DNA of 16,881 nt. Origin: Candidatus Atribacteria bacterium. Its GTDB lineage: Bacteria; Atribacterota; Atribacteria; Atribacterales; Atribacteraceae. The DNA lies in assembly GCA_003561145.1 (NCBI GenBank), contig PWXL01000192.1:1-16881 (forward strand). The letters run 5' to 3'. The notes beneath the pieces are model-generated. The model saw only the letters and a list, made by a program, of their open reading frames with translations, did not search any database and was not told the DNA's origin. The position numbers were made by a program, and so were the translations under genes. Below are positions 6,451 to 13,319 of the stretch, piece by piece (the first letter of the stretch is position 1; each line of letters starts with the position of its first letter).

Positions 6451-8001
6451 ATGAGTGAAGCATTGCGGGTTGGAGTTGTTGACAACCTGGACAATCTTTT
6501 TGACGTTTTACCTGACTACATCCGCAAACCCCTCGAGGAAAGGGATGATGCGGAAGACCTGATTGAAATTATAATCGACTTGGGTCGTCCGCCTGAAGCG
6601 AGGATTGATGAAGGATACTTCATCCTGTCCGGCAGGGTGGTGGAACGGGAAGATATCGAATATGTGATACAGCGGGTAGGGAGTTTCACCAAGGATAATC
6701 GAGCTGGCATAGAACGAACGCTTCATCGTATTTCATGCATACGGAACCGTCTTGGCAACGTGGTAGGACTGACACTACGGGTTGGCCGTGCTGTTTACGG
6801 AACTATAGACATCATTCGAGATGTCATAGTTTCCGGACAAAACACCCTTCTTCTTGGCCCTCCCGGAGTGGGGAAAACCACCAAGCTCCGTGAGGTAGCA
6901 AGGGTATTGAGCGATGAGTTACAAAAAAGAGTCGTTGTGGTTGATACCTCAAATGAAATTGCAGGTGATGGAGATATTCCTCATCCTGCCATTGGACGGT
7001 CAAGAAGGATGCAGGTTTCCACTCCTGAACGACAACATGATGTTATGATTGAAGCTGTTGAAAACCACATGCCCGAAGTTATCATTGTAGATGAGATCGG
7101 CCGTGAAGCAGAGGCGAGAGCGTGCCGTACCATTGCAGAGCGAGGTGTTCAACTCATTGCCACCGCTCACGGGAATACCTTGAAAAACTTACTTCTCAAT
7201 CCTACACTCAGTGACCTGGTAGGAGGGATCCAATCGGTTATTCTTGGGGATGAAGAAGCCAAACGCCGAGGGTCACAGAAAGCTGTCCTGGAAAGAAAAG
7301 CTATACCTACCTTCGATGTGGTTGTTGAATTGCGGGAAAGAGACGTGTTGGCAGTATACAGGGATACGGCTCAAGCAGTGGATGTACTGTTGCGGGGATA
7401 TGATCCTCGCCCTGAGGTACGTAAAAAAACCAGGGATGGAGCTATTGAGGTTCTGAAGCAGGCTGGAGACCGGGTTGAAGAAGGAGAGGTACCTGCAGCG
7501 TTCTTGTCAGAACAAAGGGAAGGCCGGATGCTCAGGGTGTATTTATTTGCGGTAAGCAAAAACTACATACAGAAAGCCATCGAGCAATGCCGGGTTCCAT
7601 TGGAAGTAGCAGATGACTTGAACCATGCCGATATAGTCCTTACCCTGAAAAGCCGGTATAGGAAGAAGATCAGCAAGATAAAGGAAGCTGAAAACCGGGG
7701 ATTGGCAGTTCATGTCATTCGATCCAACACGTACGTGCAGGTTCTTCGTTTTGTGAGGGATTTGTTTGGTCAGAGTGAGAAGGGAGAAGGTACAGAAGAA
7801 TCAGGTTTGCTTGAAGCAGAGAGAATCGCACGGCAGGTGATCCATCATGGTCAATCAGTGGAATTGGCTCCGCGTAATGCATTTGTGAGAAGAATGCAGC
7901 ATAAAATCGCTGAAAGGTACCACCTTTTTTCCCAGAGCATTGGGGAGGAACCGTTTCGCCGCGTCGTTATTTACCCCCGGCGCCTGGAAGATATCCAATG
8001 A
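6451..8001 (+). CDS. R3H domain AAA ATPase (Ycf45/SpoIIIAA-like)
   Basis: A 516-residue protein of the group that includes plastid/cyanobacterial Ycf45 and is related to SpoIIIAA. Residues 1-125 form the N-terminal domain. The P-loop GPPGVGKTT is at 136-144 and Walker B VIIVDEIG at 210-217, followed by ERGVQLIATAHG (sensor-like). Residues 358-440 form the conserved middle domain (RVYLFAVSKNYIQKAIEQ...). The C-terminus is an R3H single-strand nucleic-acid-binding domain with R480 and H484 (RRMQHKIAERYHLFSQS...RRVVIYP). The cellular role is not settled; a cytosolic nucleic-acid-linked ATPase is the safest statement. The ATG has only a distant AAAGGG (about 14 bases). Its stop overlaps the tmk start (ATGA), making it first gene of the operon. 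Confidence 0.9.
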   Translation: MSEALRVGVVDNLDNLFDVLPDYIRKPLEERDDAEDLIEIIIDLGRPPEARIDEGYFILSGRVVEREDIEYVIQRVGSFTKDNRAGIERTLHRISCIRNRLGNVVGLTLRVGRAVYGTIDIIRDVIVSGQNTLLLGPPGVGKTTKLREVARVLSDELQKRVVVVDTSNEIAGDGDIPHPAIGRSRRMQVSTPERQHDVMIEAVENHMPEVIIVDEIGREAEARACRTIAERGVQLIATAHGNTLKNLLLNPTLSDLVGGIQSVILGDEEAKRRGSQKAVLERKAIPTFDVVVELRERDVLAVYRDTAQAVDVLLRGYDPRPEVRKKTRDGAIEVLKQAGDRVEEGEVPAAFLSEQREGRMLRVYLFAVSKNYIQKAIEQCRVPLEVADDLNHADIVLTLKSRYRKKISKIKEAENRGLAVHVIRSNTYVQVLRFVRDLFGQSEKGEGTEESGLLEAERIARQVIHHGQSVELAPRNAFVRRMQHKIAERYHLFSQSIGEEPFRRVVIYPRRLEDIQ

Positions 8002-8648
8002 ATCTTTCTCAGGGTTATTTCCTCACCCTGGAGGGCATAGAAGGGTGCGGTAAAACATCCCATGCTCGCCGAATCAAGACCTTTTTGGAAGAACAGGGTT
8101 ACCAGGTGCTTTTAACCCAGGAACCGGGAGGAACCAGGACGGGGGAAAAAATTCGAAGAATATTGCTGGATCCAAATAATGAGCAGCTGGATCCGCTTAC
8201 TGAAGTTTTTCTTTTTCAGGCAGCACGGCGTGAACACGTCTTACAGGTCATCCTGCCTGCCTTGGAAGCAGGGAAGGTGGTCGTATGCGTACGTTTTACG
8301 GATTCAACAATTGCTTATCAAGGATACGGAAGAGGAGTTGATTTCCAGTTCCTTACGCATCTCAACCGGGTTGTAGCAGGAGGCCTCGTACCTGATTGCA
8401 CGATTTACTTAGACGTGGATCCGCTGGAAGGTCTCCGAAGGTCACTTGCGAAAACTTCTCATGAAGAACAGAGATTTGAACGTGAGTTTCAAGTTAAAGG
8501 TGATCTTCTGAGAACAATCAGGGAAGGTTTTTTTCGTATGGTTCGGGAAGAAACCGGACGGTTCGTGGTTATTTCTTCTATGAAACCACGAGAGGTTGTT
8601 TTTGGAGAAATCAAGGAGGCGCTGCGGCGGAGAATATTGATGAAATGA
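7998..8648 (+). CDS. tmk: Thymidylate kinase
   Basis: Phosphorylates dTMP to dTDP with ATP, an essential step in dTTP supply; cytosolic, 216 residues, normal length. P-loop EGIEGCGKTS (12-21), QEPGGTRTGE (41-50) and FTDSTIAYQGYGRG (100-113) with the substrate-binding AYQG are all present. The family DR(Y/F/H) motif just before this reads V98-R99-F100: the Asp is replaced by Val (codon GTA at 8289-8291). In most thymidylate kinases that Asp helps position the substrate and magnesium. The LID region is the short EEQRFEREF. The frame is intact on both sides, so this looks like substitution, not frameshift. ATG overlaps the upstream stop; followed at once by the darA-like gene, as in Bacillus. 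Confidence 0.95.
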   Translation: MNLSQGYFLTLEGIEGCGKTSHARRIKTFLEEQGYQVLLTQEPGGTRTGEKIRRILLDPNNEQLDPLTEVFLFQAARREHVLQVILPALEAGKVVVCVRFTDSTIAYQGYGRGVDFQFLTHLNRVVAGGLVPDCTIYLDVDPLEGLRRSLAKTSHEEQRFEREFQVKGDLLRTIREGFFRMVREETGRFVVISSMKPREVVFGEIKEALRRRILMK

Positions 8649-8662
8649 AAGGGAATGCTTCA

Positions 8663-9004
8663 ATGGAAAGTTTAAAATCTCTTATTATATGTGTTATCAG
8701 AGATCAGGATGCAGTAAAATTAATGGACGGCCTTCGTAATAAAAGTTTTTCCTTTACAAAGCTAGCCTCTACCGGGGGCTTTTTGCGGGAAGGGAATACA
8801 ACTTTTTTAGTTGGGGTGACGGAGGCGCGAAAAGAGGAGCTTATCTCTTTGGTGAAAGAAGTGTGTGGGCGACGAGAGGAGGTCGTTGAGTCGACCATGC
8901 CGGTGAATGAGCCGATAGGACCATATGTTCCCCAAGCGGTAAAGGTAACAAGAGGTGGAGGGGTACTGTTCGAGGTACCCATAGACCGCTATGAAAGGTT
9001 TTGA
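8663..9004 (+). CDS. darA: PII-like cyclic-di-AMP receptor family protein (DarA/YaaQ, DUF970)
   Basis: DarA-type proteins are small trimeric PII-like cytosolic proteins that bind cyclic di-AMP in Bacillus and Listeria. The hallmark FTKLASTGGFLREGNTTFLVGV aligns with the FRATKLATTGGFLRAGNTT stretch of B. subtilis, with the conserved RDQD near the N-terminus and a GGVLFEVPIDRYERF end. I chose ATG 8663, with GAAAGGGA just upstream and an N-terminus close to the family's. An ATG at 8645 overlapping the tmk stop would add 6 residues. With 113 residues it is of normal size. Ligand binding here is inferred from family and context; no cyclase gene is in the window. Order tmk-darA-holB is the standard Bacillota one, except that yaaR is missing. 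Confidence 0.93.
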   Translation: MESLKSLIICVIRDQDAVKLMDGLRNKSFSFTKLASTGGFLREGNTTFLVGVTEARKEELISLVKEVCGRREEVVESTMPVNEPIGPYVPQAVKVTRGGGVLFEVPIDRYERF

Positions 9005-9010
9005 TTCTTT

Positions 9011-10330
9011 ATGGGATGGAGACACCTCTGTGGTCATGACCGCACTGGTGCCTTTTTCCATAGAGCTTTTACCAGAGGGCGCCAGTCGCATGCCTATCTC
9101 CTCACCGGCCCGGAAGGTATTGGTAAGGAGAAGGTAGCACTCGAAGTTATTAAGTTTGCCAATTGTGAAAACAAAGGACCAGACGGAGCTTGTCTGAAGT
9201 GCAGTTCCTGTATTTCCATAGAAAAACGTAACCACCCGGATTTCACGGAGATGTATCCTGAGCGGGGAACACTGAAAATTGACCAAGTTCGGAAATTTAT
9301 CCACCGCTTGTCTTTTCAAAGGATGACAGGCAGGTTCCGTTGCGGTATCATTCACCAGGCGGATGCCTTGACTGAGGAAGCAGCGAACTGTCTTCTTAAA
9401 AGTCTTGAAGAACCTCCCAACCGGAGCCTCTTGATACTCATTGCCGAGAATTCCCGAATGATTCTCAAGACCGTATACTCTCGTTGTCAGCATGTTGCAC
9501 TATCCTTATCCACTCCCAATGAGATTACGTGTTTTTTACAGGGAAAGGGTGCCGATGAAAAAACAGCCCACACTCTGGCATGTGCTTCTATGGGAAGGCC
9601 GGGACAGGCTATACGGGAATGGGACGCGCTTCGTCACATTCGAGAGCTCACTGGAGAAGTGAAGCGTCTTTTATCCAAGGTTGCAGAGAATGCGCTCGAA
9701 GGGGACAAGAAAACTCTTGTACGCTCCTGTGCAGTTATAGAGGACAGAATCAATAGTGGAGATTTTTTCGGTTCTTTTTATTCTGACACCCTCCAGGAGA
9801 TCAGCAGAACCAGGAATACAATCATGCGTTTACAGGGAAAAAAGCTTTCAAGAGAAGTGAAGACGTTGATCGAAGATCTCGGCCGGCTGGAAAATACCCT
9901 GCTCCAGCAGGTTCCCTTAAGGGTAAAAGCGATGGAGTTATGGAAAGTGATTACCGAAAACACAAATGCCTTGCAGTTGGGCCGTTTTTTTCGAAGTCCC
10001 GGACGGAAAGGTGAAACCATCCAGCAATGGTTCAGGCAGGAGCTTGTCCCAACCATGGGGATGCTTGAATTGTATCTCAGAGACGTGCTTTTATGGCAGT
10101 ATTTGGGTGCACAGGGGGAAGATTTTTTTTGGATTGGTGGATTCCGTGAACAGATGATTTTCGATGCCCGGGCTTACCCCTCTCAGGTCCTGAAAAGATT
10201 GATCCGCTTGGTCGATGTATTTCTACAGGACATGAGACTGAATATACAGCTTGATCTCCAAGCATTGAGTTTGGTTTTACGTATGAGAGAGGAGTTGCAG
10301 TATGCGCCAGGCAGTAGGAATAAAGTTTGA
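9011..10330 (+). CDS. holB: DNA polymerase III delta-prime subunit, long form
   Basis: Delta-prime is the fixed subunit of the clamp loader that places the sliding clamp on DNA. AAA+ landmarks: SHAYLLTGPEGIGKE (26-40; P-loop-like with Glu where Ser/Thr is usual, common for this non-hydrolysing subunit), a zinc module C52, C61, C64 and C67, LLKSLEEPP (128-136) and the SRC sensor motif (157-159). At 439 residues it is roughly 100 longer than usual; the extra length seems to be a helix-rich insert around 200-330, before a typical C-terminal helical domain (LELYLRDVLLWQ). It follows the darA-like gene by 6 bases, and its last 29 bases overlap ricT. Confidence 0.93.
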   Translation: MGWRHLCGHDRTGAFFHRAFTRGRQSHAYLLTGPEGIGKEKVALEVIKFANCENKGPDGACLKCSSCISIEKRNHPDFTEMYPERGTLKIDQVRKFIHRLSFQRMTGRFRCGIIHQADALTEEAANCLLKSLEEPPNRSLLILIAENSRMILKTVYSRCQHVALSLSTPNEITCFLQGKGADEKTAHTLACASMGRPGQAIREWDALRHIRELTGEVKRLLSKVAENALEGDKKTLVRSCAVIEDRINSGDFFGSFYSDTLQEISRTRNTIMRLQGKKLSREVKTLIEDLGRLENTLLQQVPLRVKAMELWKVITENTNALQLGRFFRSPGRKGETIQQWFRQELVPTMGMLELYLRDVLLWQYLGAQGEDFFWIGGFREQMIFDARAYPSQVLKRLIRLVDVFLQDMRLNIQLDLQALSLVLRMREELQYAPGSRNKV

Positions 10331-11096
10331 GAATAACTTGAAAACATATTTTTTTGACCCCAGGGGTCTTGATATACGCAAAGGTGATTTCTGCGTTGTG
10401 GAGACCGCCCTGGGAATGGAGGTGGGAGAGGTTGTCCGGAAAATATTCCCTTTTCCGGAAAAAGGGAATGTACGCCCGGTAATTCGGTTAGTGCAAGAAA
10501 TAGACAGGCTCCAGCTTCAAGCCAACAGGGAGAAAGAGCGTGTGGCGTTTGAGGTGGCCCGGCAAAAAATCGCGGAACACAAGCTGACTATGAAGCTTCT
10601 CAAAGCACACTATACATTGGACCGGGGGCGTTTGCTTTTCTATTTTGGTTCAGAGGATCGAGTGGATTTTCGGAACTTGGTGAAGGACCTGGCATCGATC
10701 TTTCGTGCCCGTATCGAGTTGCGTCAAATGGGAGTCCGGGATGAAGCAGGAATGATGGGAGGGTGTGGGATTTGCGGTCGGCGGTTATGCTGCAGTAGTT
10801 TCTTAATGAATTTTGAGCCTATTTCAATAAAAATGGCGAAAGAACAGAATCTCGCGCTCAACTCCGCCAAAATATCAGGGGTATGCGGAAGATTAATGTG
10901 TTGTCTTGCCTATGAATACTCAACATATCACAGGTTGGTGAAAAGGCTTCCCAAAAAAGGAAGCAAGATCCTGACCCACAGGGGTCCGGGAAAAATTCTG
11001 GAGATAGATATCTTTACAGATTCCATTCGCTTGGAACTGCAGGATGGAAAAGAAATATTACTCAACCAAGCGGAATTTGACCGTTTATTCCTGTAG
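10302..11096 (+). CDS. ricT: PSP1 domain protein RicT (YaaT)
   Basis: In Bacillus, RicT with RicA and RicF forms the Ric (Y) complex, which carries iron-sulfur clusters and assists RNase Y-dependent RNA maturation, and affects sporulation and competence. The 264 residues hold the PSP1 domain and the full cysteine set: GGCGICGRRLCC (C155, C158, C163, C164) and GVCGRLMCC (C195, C200, C201). The start at 10302 lies inside holB, but GGAG at 10291-10294 stands 7 bases before it, so the 29-base overlap is probably real. RicA and RicF partners are not in the window. It is the last gene of the compact operon; about 180 bases follow before the next gene. Confidence 0.95.
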   Translation: MRQAVGIKFENNLKTYFFDPRGLDIRKGDFCVVETALGMEVGEVVRKIFPFPEKGNVRPVIRLVQEIDRLQLQANREKERVAFEVARQKIAEHKLTMKLLKAHYTLDRGRLLFYFGSEDRVDFRNLVKDLASIFRARIELRQMGVRDEAGMMGGCGICGRRLCCSSFLMNFEPISIKMAKEQNLALNSAKISGVCGRLMCCLAYEYSTYHRLVKRLPKKGSKILTHRGPGKILEIDIFTDSIRLELQDGKEILLNQAEFDRLFL

Positions 11097-11274
11097 AAAC
11101 TGCTCATGAGTTCCAACACCCGGTGGGTGTGATTATGTTGGTTTCAGGTGTCGTTTATGCAGGAGGCAGTTGGTTTCTTCCCTGTTGTGAGGAACTAAAA
11201 TTCGACCGGCGGGTAATTGTACATAGCCGGTTTGTAAAAATAACGAGATGAGACTGTTCGGGAGGGAAAACGCG
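11097..11274 (+). promoter_or_regulatory. Leader region of the sigma factor cassette
   Basis: No T-tailed terminator follows ricT. A hairpin ACACCC-GGT-GGGTGT (11116-11130), which CCAAC/GTTGG could extend, is present. GGAACT (11191-11196) resembles the -35 of ECF promoters, with GGTAAT (11212-11217) 16 bases after GGAAC as a weak -10; if real, this would let the sigma factor drive its own genes. A 38-codon frame (11135-11251) also runs through. GGGAGG at 11260-11265 serves the sigma gene. Confidence 0.35.
11135..11251 (+). CDS. Possible 38-residue small protein upstream of the sigma gene
   Basis: ATG at 11135 with GGGTG 6 bases before it opens a frame starting MLVSGVVYAGGSWFLPCCEE and ending in TGA at 11249-11251, which would overlap an ATG at 11248. 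The N-terminal third is hydrophobic with a CC pair. I recognise no family. It may be chance, a leader peptide, or a real small gene; codon evidence is too short to judge. Confidence 0.2.
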   Translation: MLVSGVVYAGGSWFLPCCEELKFDRRVIVHSRFVKITR

Positions 11275-11886
11275 ATGGGAAACGCGGAAACCCAGGATGC
11301 ACTCTGGTACCAAGGACTTACTTTTGAGCAGGAACGTGACTGGTTTGAACAAAGAGTGAAGGAATGCGAAAAAGACCTGTTACGGTTTGCCTGCTATTTG
11401 ACCGGCAACCTGGATAGAGCACGCGACCTTTTCCAGGAGGCGCTGTTACGGGCATTCAAATACCGTCACAGTTACAATAGCAAGTACCCGTTCCAAAACT
11501 GGGTATATGCTATCTTGTTGAATCTGTACAGACACCAATTCAAAAAAGAAAAATTGCTGAAGACTTTTCTTCCCTGGAAAAACTCCGATGGCGAAGAAGA
11601 GGAAAACTTTCTTGATTGTTTAGAAATCAAGGATGATGGACCGGAAGAGAAAGTTATCAGAAGCCAGGTGATGGTGGACCTTGAGAAAGTTATACAGCAA
11701 CTCCCCCTCAAGATGAGGGAAGTTGTCATATCCTGTGACGTTATGGGGTATTCATATGAGGAAGCAAGTGAAATAATCAGCTGTCCTCTAGGAACTGTGC
11801 GCTCCCGCCTTCATAGAGCCCGCCGTCAAATCAAAAGGGCGATGGAGGACATATACGGGAAAGATTTTCTTGCTTCTTGGAGTTGA
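11275..11886 (+). CDS. ECF (sigma-70 family, RpoE-like) sigma factor
   Basis: An extracytoplasmic-function sigma factor that would direct RNA polymerase to stress promoters when released by its anti-sigma factor. The start is ATG 11275, 9 bases after GGGAGG; an ATG at 11248 would add 9 residues and lacks a good site. In the 203 residues, region 2 covers about 30-97, with DLFQEALLRAF (51-61) and YPFQNWVYAILLNLYR (71-86) matching the ECF core. After an acidic linker (105-125), region 4 at about 137-190 holds LPLKMREVVISCDVMGYSYEEASEIISCPLGTVRSRLHRARR, with the helix-turn-helix. The gene 5 bases downstream encodes a zinc anti-sigma factor, the classical partner arrangement. Confidence 0.93.
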   Translation: MGNAETQDALWYQGLTFEQERDWFEQRVKECEKDLLRFACYLTGNLDRARDLFQEALLRAFKYRHSYNSKYPFQNWVYAILLNLYRHQFKKEKLLKTFLPWKNSDGEEEENFLDCLEIKDDGPEEKVIRSQVMVDLEKVIQQLPLKMREVVISCDVMGYSYEEASEIISCPLGTVRSRLHRARRQIKRAMEDIYGKDFLASWS

Positions 11887-11891
11887 TCTCT

Positions 11892-12338
11892 ATGCGTTGT
11901 CAATGGGTAGTAAACAAGCTTTCCGCGTACTTAGACGGTGAGCTGATGAAAGAAGAAAACAGGGACATCCGCAGACACTTGTTTTCCTGTCATTCATGTG
12001 AACAAGAGTTCAACAATATCAGGGCATTGAAGGAAATGATGGGGAAGATGGATGCTCCGGTGTTTCCCGGAACAGCATATCGTTCTGTATCTATTGATGA
12101 AGTGAAAAAACGAGCGCGCATAACACGAATAAAGGAGTATCTTATACTCTTTTTCGCATCGATGGTTGCGGTGTCTTCCCTTTTTCTCTTTTTTGCCTAC
12201 TTTTCTACGCAAGACCAATATACAACTGCATCTGTGCAGTCGTACGAAGACCTCCACAAAAGCGCCAGTGGATACAGTTTTGAACCGGTGGAAAGAGACC
12301 ACGATTTTGAAGTAACCACCCTGGAATTCCAACCTTAA
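11892..12338 (+). CDS. Membrane-anchored zinc anti-sigma factor
   Basis: The start is ATG 11892, with GGAG 9 bases upstream; an earlier TTG at 11877 overlaps the sigma gene. The 148-residue product has the ZAS signature H29-xxx-C33-xx-C36 (RRHLFSCHSC) in the cytosolic N-terminal domain that clamps ECF sigma factors, after a WVVNKLSAYLDGEL helix. One strongly hydrophobic membrane segment lies at about 82-105, and some 43 residues face outside. This is the layout of RsiW/RseA-type factors inactivated by regulated proteolysis, although here no site-1 or site-2 protease gene lies in the window. The exported region would be the part able to meet the RseB-like protein encoded next. Assignment secure; specific regulation inferred. 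Confidence 0.9.
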   Translation: MRCQWVVNKLSAYLDGELMKEENRDIRRHLFSCHSCEQEFNNIRALKEMMGKMDAPVFPGTAYRSVSIDEVKKRARITRIKEYLILFFASMVAVSSLFLFFAYFSTQDQYTTASVQSYEDLHKSASGYSFEPVERDHDFEVTTLEFQP

Positions 12339-12348
12339 CGAGCAAACG

Positions 12349-13317
12349 ATGCGAATACCTTTTTTCCAACATCTGATTCTCGCTTGTTTTGTCTGCCTTG
12401 TCCTGGGAATGTTCAGTGTCTCCGGTGCCCGGGTTCTCAGCCCTGAGGAGTCGACCCTTTTTTTGAGCAACATCATTGAAAAAACAATGCAGGAAAACTT
12501 CTGGGGTATCTGGCGTGTTCGTAATTTCACAAAAAATACAGATCGTTTTTATGAAGTAGCCTTTTTGCAGAACCATGGCTTTGGTTGGACAAATATGAGT
12601 AATGAAAGTCAAATGGTGGTAGGGATCCAAGATTACCGGTTTGTGTATAACTTGGAGGAAAACACCGTAGATGGGGTATTTCCCGGTTTTGAAATACCTT
12701 TTTTACCAATTCTTGAAGATAATTTGACATTATTCCGCGAAAACTACCTCTTGGAATATCAGGAAAACCAAGCATTTATTGTTTCTCGGAAAACAGGGGA
12801 GACTGTGCGGTCATTTACACTGGATTTCCGTGGTGCCTTTTCCGGGCAGGTATATTACGGAAGCGAGGGTGAAGCTCTTCAGGAAGGTAGATTTATTTAC
12901 CGCGACTATTCGCCGGACTATGAACAAATTGCTTTTTTCGTGGATGCCATGGAAAGGTGCCTGGAAGAACTCGATCGTATTTCAAATGATGATCATAGAG
13001 AAGAAAAAATATTAGAACCGCAGAGCCTGCCGCCCGGCTACCAGCTTGCGAGGGTGTTTATGATACGAGGGAAGGATGGAAAGGCATTTCAGTCGCTCTA
13101 TAGCGATGGTATGAATTATTTCTCGATTTTTCAAAGCGTATATCCCAGGGTGTCTTCCAGCTCCCGTTTGGGCAGGACATCACTGGTTCGTAAGGATGAT
13201 AATTTAACTATACTGGTGGGAGAACGAGGTGGGTTTATGATTACCCTGGTAGGAAACCTGGAACCAGAGGAAGTCAGCGAGATATTCTCCTCTATGAATC
13301 TGGAAGGAGGCACGTGA
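12349..13317 (+). CDS. RseB/MucB-like exported sigma factor regulator
   Basis: RseB/MucB shields the anti-sigma factor from proteolysis and senses mislocalised lipoproteins or lipopolysaccharide in proteobacteria. Residues 1-27 form a signal peptide (hydrophobic 8-24, cleavage probably after SVSGA), so the protein is exported. The N-terminal domain (about 30-210) begins with a LolA-like pattern (FWGIWRVRNF, then FYEVAFLQNHGF and GIQDYRFVYN). The C-terminal domain carries the most telling parts: LPPGYQLARVF (227-237) and LYSDGMNYFSIFQ (250-262), which match the MucB YSDGLASFSVF-type strand. The final Asp/Glu-rich segment fits the family, which is usually about 310-320 residues (322 here). Start ATG 12349 has a poor ribosome site; 10 bases follow the anti-sigma stop. 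Family call good, signal sensed unknown. Confidence 0.78.
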   Translation: MRIPFFQHLILACFVCLVLGMFSVSGARVLSPEESTLFLSNIIEKTMQENFWGIWRVRNFTKNTDRFYEVAFLQNHGFGWTNMSNESQMVVGIQDYRFVYNLEENTVDGVFPGFEIPFLPILEDNLTLFRENYLLEYQENQAFIVSRKTGETVRSFTLDFRGAFSGQVYYGSEGEALQEGRFIYRDYSPDYEQIAFFVDAMERCLEELDRISNDDHREEKILEPQSLPPGYQLARVFMIRGKDGKAFQSLYSDGMNYFSIFQSVYPRVSSSSRLGRTSLVRKDDNLTILVGERGGFMITLVGNLEPEEVSEIFSSMNLEGGT

Positions 13318-13319
13318 TA

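Noticed and set aside
8289..8291. Frameshift as cause of the altered tmk DR motif
   Set aside because: Conserved sequence continues in the same frame on both sides, so only a substitution or base-call swap explains it.
8807..9493. Long minus-strand frame across the darA-like gene and holB
   Set aside because: Spans two well-supported plus-strand genes, has no recognisable domain, and would have no upstream promoter or ribosome site.
11116..11140. Hairpin after ricT as an intrinsic terminator
   Set aside because: The stem is followed by GATTATGTTGG, not a T-run; kept only as a possible leader structure.
11994..12530. Minus-strand frame over the anti-sigma and RseB-like genes
   Set aside because: Cysteine/arginine-biased shadow of two coding genes; no supporting start signals.
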